DNA from: Clostridia bacterium
GTDB lineage: Bacteria; Bacillota; Clostridia; Oscillospirales; Acutalibacteraceae
Assembly: GCA_900766895.1 (NCBI GenBank)
Contig: CAAFXF010000128.1
Span: 1 to 29,023 of the forward strand
Direction: 5' to 3'
DNA length: 29,023 nt
The translations under genes and the position numbers were made by a program. This document shows positions 15,180 to 21,740 of the stretch, piece after piece (position 1 is the first letter of the stretch; every line of letters starts with the position of its first letter). The notes beneath the pieces were generated by a model, which searched no databases, was not told the DNA's origin, and saw nothing but the letters and a program-made list of their open reading frames with translations.

Positions 15180-15926
15180 GTAGACTTAAATTCTGATTTA
15201 GGCGAGGGTGCAGGCTTTGATTCTGCAATTATCCCTCTTATTACCTCTGCAAATATAGCCTGTGGATTTCACGCAGGGGACAGCAACATTATGCGCAAAA
15301 CCGTTGAGCTTTGCAAGCAAAATAACGTTGCCTTCGGCGCTCATCCCGGCTATCCCGATAAGGAGAATTTCGGCAGAACAAATATGAGCTTAACTCCTGA
15401 TGAGGTTTATAATATTACACTTTGTCAGCTTGGCGCCCTGTCTGCCTTTGCAAAGGCAAAGGGTGTTAAGCTTCAGCATGTTAAGCCTCACGGAGCAATG
15501 TACAATATGGCAGGCAAGGATATGGATTTGGCACTTGCCATTGCCAATGCCGTTAAGGATTTTGACGACTCTCTTATTTTGTTGGCTCTTTCCGGCTCCA
15601 AAATGATTGAGGCCGCCAAGCAGGTCGGCATAAGATATGCAAGCGAGGTGTTCGCCGACAGAGCATACGAGGCTGACGGCTCACTTCGCGCAAGGTCACT
15701 TGAAGGTGCAATGATAACCGATGAGCAGGAGGCAATCGACCGTGTTGTCCGTATGATTAAGGAGGGCAGGGTAACTGCCTATACGGGCGAGGATGTTCCC
15801 ATTGAGGCACATAGCGTTTGCGTGCACGGCGACGGCGAAAAGGCTCTTGATTTTGTAAGAGCACTTAATAAAGCATTTGCAGAAAATGAAATAAAGACTG
15901 CTCCGCTTTCAGAGGTGATTGGTTAA
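15171..15926 (+). CDS. pxpA: 5-oxoprolinase subunit PxpA (LamB/YcsF family)
   Basis: Subunit A of 5-oxoprolinase (251 aa), which completes the PxpABC set in this operon. LamB/YcsF family motifs are VDLNSDLGEG (4-13), SANIACGFHAGD (27-38), FGAHPGYPD (55-63), VKPHGAMYN and EVFADRAYEADG. ATG 15171 has AGGAG at 15161-15165. A TTG at 15156 in the same frame gives five extra residues but lacks a well-spaced site. A partial tandem copy of the start region lies just upstream. The stop codon directly abuts the alanine racemase ATG. In Bacillus pxpA normally leads the operon; here it follows pxpBC and the DUF1445 gene. Confidence 0.93.
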   Translation: MFLVDLNSDLGEGAGFDSAIIPLITSANIACGFHAGDSNIMRKTVELCKQNNVAFGAHPGYPDKENFGRTNMSLTPDEVYNITLCQLGALSAFAKAKGVKLQHVKPHGAMYNMAGKDMDLALAIANAVKDFDDSLILLALSGSKMIEAAKQVGIRYASEVFADRAYEADGSLRARSLEGAMITDEQEAIDRVVRMIKEGRVTAYTGEDVPIEAHSVCVHGDGEKALDFVRALNKAFAENEIKTAPLSEVIG

Positions 15927-17078
15927 ATGTATTTTAGAACACAGGCAAAGATTGATTTAGATGCAGTAGAGTACAACTGCAACAATGTAAGGGCAAAGCT
16001 TCCTGACGGTTGCAGGCTTTTAGGCGTTATTAAGGCTGATGCATACGGCCACGGCGCAGTAGAGCTTGCACATTTGCTTGACGGAAAATGTGATTTTTTT
16101 GGCGTAGCCTGTATTGAAGAGGCTGTGGAGCTGAAAAAAGCAGGAGTCAAAGCTCCTGTTTTGATATTGGGATATGTTGACCCAAATGTATATGATTTGG
16201 TTGTAAAATACGATGTTCGTATACCAATCTTTTCTATGGAGTCTGCTGTTGCTCTTTCCGATGAGGCGGTGCGCCAAGGCAAAACAGTACCGTTTCATTT
16301 TTGCATTGATACAGGTATGAGCCGTATCGGCTTTCAGGTTACCGAGCAAAGCGCCGATATATGCAAGGAAATTACCTTGCTCCCCAATATAGAGGCTGAG
16401 GGTCTGTTCTCTCACTTTGCAACAGCCGATGAGTCGGATTTAACAAAGGCGCTGGCACAGAGAGAAAAATACAAGGCGTATGTTAAAATGCTTGAGGATA
16501 GGGGAGTGAATATTCCTGTTAAGCATCTTAACAACAGCGCAGGAATAATAAATTTTGATGAGTATTTTGATATGTGCCGTATGGGCATTATCCTTTACGG
16601 ACTGTATCCGAGCGAGGAGGTTGACAAGTCACTTCTTGACATTAAGCCGGTTATGTCGTGGTTAACCCATATTACTCATATAAAGACTCTTGAACCGGGC
16701 AGAGAAATTTCCTACGGCGGAACATACAAAACAACCGAGCCGAGAGTAATCGCAACAATTCCTGTCGGTTACGCTGACGGCTATCCCCGTTGCCTTTCAA
16801 ATAAAGGCAGGGTAATTATTAACGGACAGTATGCAAATATTGTCGGCAGAGTTTGTATGGATCAGTTTATGGTTGATGTTACCGATGTTAAGGGAGTTGA
16901 CCTAAATTCGACCGTAACACTTGTAGGTCGCGACGGTGATGCCTGTCTCTCTATGGAGGAGGTTTCAAACAGCGCTCATTCGTTTAATTATGAGCTTCCT
17001 TGCCGTGTTGCCCGCAGAGTACCGAGAGTGTATTATAAAAACGGAGAAATAGTAAAGACAGTTAATTATTTGTATTAA
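15927..17078 (+). CDS. alr: Alanine racemase
   Basis: A PLP-dependent fold-type III enzyme (383 aa) that interconverts L- and D-alanine. D-alanine serves peptidoglycan and, in this operon, is the amino donor expected for the D-amino-acid aminotransferase. Key residues are visible: PLP lysine K36 (GVIKADAYGHG), R133 (DTGMSRIG), the second catalytic base Y263 (EISYGGTYKT) and the C-terminal VGRVCMDQFMVDVTD segment. The ATG at 15927 follows the pxpA stop with no gap and uses AGAGGTG at 15911-15917. It is the last gene before a bidirectional terminator. It may or may not be the cell's only alanine racemase. Confidence 0.95.
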   Translation: MYFRTQAKIDLDAVEYNCNNVRAKLPDGCRLLGVIKADAYGHGAVELAHLLDGKCDFFGVACIEEAVELKKAGVKAPVLILGYVDPNVYDLVVKYDVRIPIFSMESAVALSDEAVRQGKTVPFHFCIDTGMSRIGFQVTEQSADICKEITLLPNIEAEGLFSHFATADESDLTKALAQREKYKAYVKMLEDRGVNIPVKHLNNSAGIINFDEYFDMCRMGIILYGLYPSEEVDKSLLDIKPVMSWLTHITHIKTLEPGREISYGGTYKTTEPRVIATIPVGYADGYPRCLSNKGRVIINGQYANIVGRVCMDQFMVDVTDVKGVDLNSTVTLVGRDGDACLSMEEVSNSAHSFNYELPCRVARRVPRVYYKNGEIVKTVNYLY

Positions 17079-17083
17079 AAAAT

Positions 17084-17113
17084 AACCCCGATTGGATTTA
17101 ACCAACCGGGGTT
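17084..17113. terminator. Bidirectional terminator between alr and the LCP gene
   Basis: AACCCCG/CGGGGTT and TTGG/CCAA pair around a 6-base loop with one mismatch. On the plus strand TCATCATTTTT follows, and on the minus strand ATTTTTTAAT follows. It serves the two converging operons. Confidence 0.85.
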
Positions 17114-17121
17114 CATCATTT

Positions 17122-18438
17122 TTAATCAAGTTGTGTGTAATATGTGTTTAGCACTGCTTCCATAACGCTTTCCTCATCAGGAGTAAATTCTGCAATTACT
17201 GCGTCGGGATAAGGAGAGGTTTTTGATTCTGTCATTGTTCCCTTTATTGTGTAAACGTCAAAGGATTCAATACCCTGTGACAAAACATACGATGCAAGGT
17301 ATGTTGCATTGTTTAGGGTGATGTTTGTTTGGCTGTATTTTGTTGCCGTGTTGTAAAGGTCTGTGATAACACCGAAATCCTTTTTTACAGCAGGGATAAG
17401 CTGGTTTGCAAATGCTTTTACATACTGAACAATTCTGTCAGATCTGTTAAGCGATGCCTCAAGATAATCCCAATCACGAGTTCTTACATAAGCCTCTGCC
17501 ATATCACCCTTGAGTGTTACGGTTTGTCCCTCAATTATTCCTTTGTCGGGAATGCTGTATTTTGCAGTAAGAGTAACTCCGCCGATAGCGTCATTGATAG
17601 GTGCAACACCCTCAAGGTCAAGGGCAAGGTATTTGTTTATCGGCACATTGTAAAGTATTCTGCTTATTGCCTTTGTAACGTTTTCACAGCTCTTTTTCTT
17701 GCCGTCGCCGTAAGCATATGCCAGGCAAAGCTGAACTCGCTCTGTGCTTAGGAACACACCTGTGTCATTGTAAACATCAATGTCTACCATTGTGTCACGG
17801 GGAATGTTGATAACCTTAACGGTTCCGTCGCTTGTGTCAACGGCAACAACAACATCTGCGTCGGCACAGCCCACAAACTCTGCATTATCCTTGTTCAGCA
17901 AATCTCTTTGGTCAACGCCCATAAAGGCAATGGAAACTACATTTTCGTTAAATGCATATTTATGTCCGTTGTAGGTTATTATTTCGTCGTGCTGGTTGTC
18001 ATTGATTACCGCAGAGGTAAAATCTATTTTGCCCTGTGCCCTTAAGTATGCATAAATGCCCCCTGTTGCCGAAATCAAAAGTGCAATTACCAAAAGAATT
18101 GAGAGAAATACTTTTAAGCCCTTGTTCATTTTTTTACTCTTGCTGCGTTTATGCTTGTGATGGCTGTGATGATGACTGCGGTGACTAGATGAGCTGTGTG
18201 AGTGACGATGCTCACCGCTTGAATGGGGATGCTCACTGCTTGAGTGATGATGGTGGTGATGGTGATGATGCTCACTCGGTTCACGCTCAATTATTTCTTT
18301 TATGTCTGTGTTAAGCTCGTTTGACTGTTGCTTTAGGTTTGCTGTCGGTGGTTGTTCCTTTTTAGGCTCATAACCTGTGCCGAACAAAAGCTCCTCGCTG
18401 TCGTTTGAGTTCAAGCTTGGATCAATTGGTTTCTTCAT
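17122..18438 (-). CDS. LytR-CpsA-Psr (LCP) family protein with a histidine-rich cytoplasmic N-terminus
   Basis: LCP enzymes move undecaprenyl-linked glycopolymers such as teichoic acids onto peptidoglycan at the outer face of the membrane. This 438-aa protein has an unusually long cytoplasmic N-terminus (about 1-108). It holds a run of nine His at 57-65 and a His/Ser-rich stretch to about residue 96, then basic residues. One membrane helix spans about 109-131 and the LCP domain starts near 165. LCP landmarks are FMGVDQRD, the VINIPRDTMVDI segment, AIGGVTL, and AYVRTRDWDYLEASLNRSDR with conserved arginines. The start overlaps the sortase gene by 17 bases, and the GGAG at 18451-18454 is 12 bases away. 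The LCP assignment is firm; the role of the His-rich tail, perhaps metal binding, is open. Confidence 0.9.
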   Translation of the reverse strand: MKKPIDPSLNSNDSEELLFGTGYEPKKEQPPTANLKQQSNELNTDIKEIIEREPSEHHHHHHHHHSSSEHPHSSGEHRHSHSSSSHRSHHHSHHKHKRSKSKKMNKGLKVFLSILLVIALLISATGGIYAYLRAQGKIDFTSAVINDNQHDEIITYNGHKYAFNENVVSIAFMGVDQRDLLNKDNAEFVGCADADVVVAVDTSDGTVKVINIPRDTMVDIDVYNDTGVFLSTERVQLCLAYAYGDGKKKSCENVTKAISRILYNVPINKYLALDLEGVAPINDAIGGVTLTAKYSIPDKGIIEGQTVTLKGDMAEAYVRTRDWDYLEASLNRSDRIVQYVKAFANQLIPAVKKDFGVITDLYNTATKYSQTNITLNNATYLASYVLSQGIESFDVYTIKGTMTESKTSPYPDAVIAEFTPDEESVMEAVLNTYYTQLD

Positions 18439-19195
18439 TATTAATTAATACTCCGCATACTAAATATCTGTTGCTTTTCTGCCCTGTAAAGCAGGTGGAA
18501 AGCACTATTATATTATCGTCTATTGTTATTTCTTTGTCAAGAGTATTTGTTACATTCTTGTTAGCGGATTTCGGATTTTGTATCATTTCTATAAAATCCG
18601 AGAAGATTTGATTGTCGTTAAAGTCAAAGCTGTTCATTATGTGTCTGTCATCATACTTAAAAGCAGATACAATTTTATAGGTTAGCTTTTGCGTCGGTGT
18701 GTATATTACAATCTTATCATGCTCGTCAAAGAATTCCTTTTTTTCAAATCGGTGCAGGGTAGTAAAATATGTGTCGCCGTAGCCGTTGTGGCCGTAGATA
18801 AGGGTTACTCTGTCGGTAAAATCCTTTTTATTCATGCTTTGGGTAAATACCGCACCGCTTGAGGAATAGCCCTTGTCGGTTGCGTTGTGCTTAAGGTAAA
18901 AATTATCCGACTGTCTGCTTTGAACAATGGGATAGTTTACCTTTGTTCCCGGCACCTTAATCCACGCATATATCTCGTCATTTTGCTTTTGTAATGAATC
19001 AAAGTCTATATTGTTTTTCGGCTTTGATTCGGTTTGTTCTACGGTTGTTGATGTGGATACCGTACTTGTAAGGTTGGAATCTCTATCACTTGCCTGCTTT
19101 GATGAGATTAGCTGATAAGCAGTAATTCCCACCCCGACAATGATAAGCACAATAGCCAATATTGTAAACAGCCTTTTTGATTTTTTGTTTTCCAT
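18422..19195 (-). CDS. srtB: Class B sortase
   Basis: A membrane-bound cysteine transpeptidase (257 aa) that cleaves a sorting signal in secreted proteins and attaches them to the cell wall. An N-terminal membrane anchor spans about 9-30, followed by a Ser/Thr-rich linker and the catalytic domain. The IDFDSLQKQNDEIYAWIKVPG segment (63-83) is typical of class B. Catalytic residues are H136 (TLIYGHN), C235 (VLSTC) and R243 (SNRYLV). In-frame GTG and ATG codons at 19207 and 19204 exist, but GGGTGATGG best serves ATG at 19195. The gene just upstream encodes a protein with a SPATG sorting signal, probably its own substrate. The LCP gene overlaps its 3' end. Confidence 0.92.
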   Translation of the reverse strand: MENKKSKRLFTILAIVLIIVGVGITAYQLISSKQASDRDSNLTSTVSTSTTVEQTESKPKNNIDFDSLQKQNDEIYAWIKVPGTKVNYPIVQSRQSDNFYLKHNATDKGYSSSGAVFTQSMNKKDFTDRVTLIYGHNGYGDTYFTTLHRFEKKEFFDEHDKIVIYTPTQKLTYKIVSAFKYDDRHIMNSFDFNDNQIFSDFIEMIQNPKSANKNVTNTLDKEITIDDNIIVLSTCFTGQKSNRYLVCGVLINNEETN

Positions 19196-19218
19196 AAAAA
19201 CCATCACCCATTAAATAA

Positions 19219-19250
19219 AAAAGACCTATAACCAAGTTACAGGTCTTTTA
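19219..19250 (-). terminator. Hairpin between the sortase substrate and sortase genes
   Basis: On the minus strand AAAAGACCTGTAA pairs with TTATAGGTCTTTT around a 5-base loop, and TTATTTAA follows. The only imperfect pair is G-U when read as minus-strand RNA but A-C on the plus strand, so it belongs to the minus-strand transcript. It lies inside the operon, so it is probably a partial terminator giving more substrate than sortase. Confidence 0.75.
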
Positions 19251-19261
19251 TTAGTTTAGAA

Positions 19262-19783
19262 TCAGTCGTTCTTTCTCTTTGAAGCTGCGAGCATTGCAAC
19301 ACCTGCACCTGCAATTGCGATGCCTGCCATTGCAGCACCTGTTGCCGGTGATGTACCGCTGTTATCGTCATCTTCAATTTCTTCGTCTTCTGTATCGGAA
19401 GCTGCATTCTTAACAAGAGCATTAGCCTTAATCTGCTTGTTCTTTCCTGATTCTGAAAGCTCAATAACAACCTTTGTCTTGTCTGAAGATATTGAAAGAA
19501 TGTAATAATCTACGCCTTCAACCATACCCGGGAATTCCCAGCCGATAATTTCACCGTCGCCGGAATATACGAAGGTGTACTTGAAGTTGTCCTTTGTGTA
19601 GCTGACTTCTTCAGATTTGCTTGAGTTAACAGTGATAATAACAGGCTCTCTTTCGCACATTGGCTTTGTTGTAACCTCTGACTGACCCGGGCTGGAAACA
19701 CCTGCCATTGCAGGAATAGCACTAACTGCTCCTACTGAAATCAGCATAATTACTGACAAAGCAATTGAAATAATTTTTTTCAT
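19262..19783 (-). CDS. Small surface protein with SPATG sorting signal, likely sortase B substrate
   Basis: A 173-aa secreted protein. The signal peptide is about residues 1-27 (cleavage after AMA). A mature domain of about 100 residues is predicted to be beta-rich. A short acidic stretch (DTEDEEIEDDD, 130-140) leads to the sorting signal: SPATG at 145-149, a hydrophobic segment at about 150-167 and the basic tail SKRKND. Clostridial class B sortases such as that of Clostridioides difficile recognise S/PPxTG motifs, so the adjacent sortase is the obvious partner. ATG 19783 has AGAGGTG six bases upstream; an upstream TTG adds three residues but lacks such a site. The mature domain matches no family I recognise. 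Confidence 0.85.
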   Translation of the reverse strand: MKKIISIALSVIMLISVGAVSAIPAMAGVSSPGQSEVTTKPMCEREPVIITVNSSKSEEVSYTKDNFKYTFVYSGDGEIIGWEFPGMVEGVDYYILSISSDKTKVVIELSESGKNKQIKANALVKNAASDTEDEEIEDDDNSGTSPATGAAMAGIAIAGAGVAMLAASKRKND

Positions 19784-19834
19784 AAATAACACCTCTAAAA
19801 ACAGTAATTAATTTATTTGCTATTAATCAAGTTG

Positions 19835-19863
19835 ATTATAACACAATACCTACCGTTTGTAAA
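19835..19863 (-). promoter_or_regulatory. Promoter of the substrate-sortase-LCP operon
   Basis: Read on the minus strand, TTTACA (19863-19858) and TATAAT (19840-19835) are exactly 17 bases apart. Transcription should start near 19828, about 45 bases before the start codon of the sorted surface protein. Confidence 0.8.
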
Positions 19864-19889
19864 GGGTTTTTTAATAATACATAATTATT

Positions 19890-21740
19890 TTATGAAAGCT
19901 GTGCCTTGCCTGTGCATAATTCATAGTATCTGCCCTTAAGCCCAAGCAGGTCATCGTGGTCACCGCGCTCGATGATTTTGCCGTCTTCAAGCACCATAAT
20001 TGCATTTGAATTGCGAACAGTTGATAGCCTGTGTGCAATAACAAATACCGTTCTGCCCACCATTAATCTGTCCATACCGTGTTCAATATGAGCCTCTGTT
20101 CTTGTGTCAATTGAGGATGTTGCTTCGTCCAAAATCATAACAGGAGGATCGGCAACCGCAGCTCTTGCAATGGATAACAGCTGTCTTTGACCTTGGCTCA
20201 AATTAGCACCGTCTGATGTGATAACGGTGTTGTAGCCGTCGGGCAAATGCTTTATGAATGAGTGTGCGCTTGCAAGCTTTGATGCCTCTATACATTCCTC
20301 ATCGGTTGCGTCAAGTCTGCCGTAGCGAATGTTGTCCATAATTGTGCCTGTGAACAGGTGAGTGTCCTGCAAAACCATAGCCAATGAACGACGCAAATCC
20401 GCTTTTTTGATGCGCTTAATATCAATTCCGTCATAGGTTATGGTACCTTCCTGAATATCATAAAAGCGAGTGATAAGGTTTGTAATTGTTGTTTTGCCTG
20501 CACCCGTTGAGCCTACAAAAGCAATTTTTTGAGCTTGCTTTGCGTACAGGTTTATGTTGTGCAAAACAATCTTTTCATCCACATATCCAAAGGTTACATT
20601 GTCAAACACAACCTCACCCTTAACAGCAATTCTCCTGTCGCCGTCAATCCAAAACCATTCCTTGCCGTTTGGAGTTGATATTTCCTCAAGAGTAACTGTT
20701 CCGTCGTCAATCTCGCTTTCCATATCCATAATGTTAAATACTCTTTCCGCGCCTGCAAGAGCAGAAAAAACGTTGTTCATTTGGTTCATTATCTGGTTGA
20801 TTGGCTGGGTGAACTGCTTTGAATAACCCAAGAAGGTGAAGAATGAGCCTATGCTTAAGCCTCTTGTAAGTACAAGAAATGCACCTGCAAGGGTAACGCT
20901 TGCGTAGGAGGCGCTGTTTATTCCTGTTGAGCAAGGGCCCATAATTCCGCTGAAGTAGTTTGCCTTTGTTGCAACCTGCCTAAAGCTGTCGTTAAGTGTA
21001 TCAAAATCCTTTTTTGCTATTTCCTCGTGGTTAAACACCTTGACAACCTTCATACCCTCAATGGTTTCTTCAATGTTGCCGTTCATTTCACCAAGAGCCT
21101 TTTGCTGTGCCTTAAAGTATTTTTTTGTATGCTTTGCAATGTTGGCAGAGTTTATAATCATAATCACAAGGAAAACAAGTGCAACAAGGAATAATCTCCA
21201 TTCAAGCACTATCATCATTATTATAATTCCGACAAAGCTAAACACCGACGATACAAGCTGTGTGATTGATTGTTCAAGCATCATCTGAATGTTGTCAACA
21301 TCGTTTGTAAAACGGCTCATAATTTCGCCGTGAGTTTGACTGTCAAAATATTTAAGCGGTAAGGTTTGCAGATGGTCAAACAGGTCTTTTCTGATTATAT
21401 TTGAAGTTTTGTATGCAATCTTTACCATTATTTTTGCCTGAATAAATGAAAACAACGATGTGCCGATATAAAATGATGAAACAATAACAAGATTTTTAAT
21501 CAGTTGCTTTACTCCGACAGTTGCAAAATTGTTATTTGCAATAGATGCAGCAACATCGTCCAAAATAGGCTTAAGCCAATATGACGCCGCCATTTGACAA
21601 ACAGTCGACATAATCAGAGCAAAAAACACAACAAAAAGCAACGATTTACTTCTTCCGACAAATGATAAAATTCTCTTAAAGGTTGCTTTTGCGTCCTTTG
21701 GCTTTTGACCCGGCATACCTTTTCCGTGCGGTCCCGGCAT
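19890..21740 (-). CDS. Heterodimeric ABC exporter, catalytic-site subunit
   Basis: A half-transporter of the multidrug/lipid exporter class (616 aa): six membrane helices within about 33-330 followed by a nucleotide-binding domain at about 375-616. Walker A is GSTGAGKTT (410-418), the signature is LSQGQRQ (514-520) and Walker B is VMILDEATSSID with catalytic E539 and H570 intact. The short N-terminus MPGPHGKGMPGQKP is typical of partners of YheI/BmrC-like proteins. Its ATG overlaps the stop of the partner gene by one base. With that subunit it should form a BmrCD/TM287-288-like exporter. The variant LSQGQ would face the partner's degenerate ATP site. Export substrate unknown; MarR control suggests a toxic compound or antibiotic. 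Confidence 0.92.
   Translation of the reverse strand: MPGPHGKGMPGQKPKDAKATFKRILSFVGRSKSLLFVVFFALIMSTVCQMAASYWLKPILDDVAASIANNNFATVGVKQLIKNLVIVSSFYIGTSLFSFIQAKIMVKIAYKTSNIIRKDLFDHLQTLPLKYFDSQTHGEIMSRFTNDVDNIQMMLEQSITQLVSSVFSFVGIIIMMIVLEWRLFLVALVFLVIMIINSANIAKHTKKYFKAQQKALGEMNGNIEETIEGMKVVKVFNHEEIAKKDFDTLNDSFRQVATKANYFSGIMGPCSTGINSASYASVTLAGAFLVLTRGLSIGSFFTFLGYSKQFTQPINQIMNQMNNVFSALAGAERVFNIMDMESEIDDGTVTLEEISTPNGKEWFWIDGDRRIAVKGEVVFDNVTFGYVDEKIVLHNINLYAKQAQKIAFVGSTGAGKTTITNLITRFYDIQEGTITYDGIDIKRIKKADLRRSLAMVLQDTHLFTGTIMDNIRYGRLDATDEECIEASKLASAHSFIKHLPDGYNTVITSDGANLSQGQRQLLSIARAAVADPPVMILDEATSSIDTRTEAHIEHGMDRLMVGRTVFVIAHRLSTVRNSNAIMVLEDGKIIERGDHDDLLGLKGRYYELCTGKAQLS

Noticed and set aside
18230..18275. 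Triplet-like repeat on the plus strand (TGATGG-rich), considered as a microsatellite or CRISPR-like repeat
   Set aside because: It encodes the His run of the LCP protein on the minus strand with mixed CAT/CAC codons and has no spacer structure.
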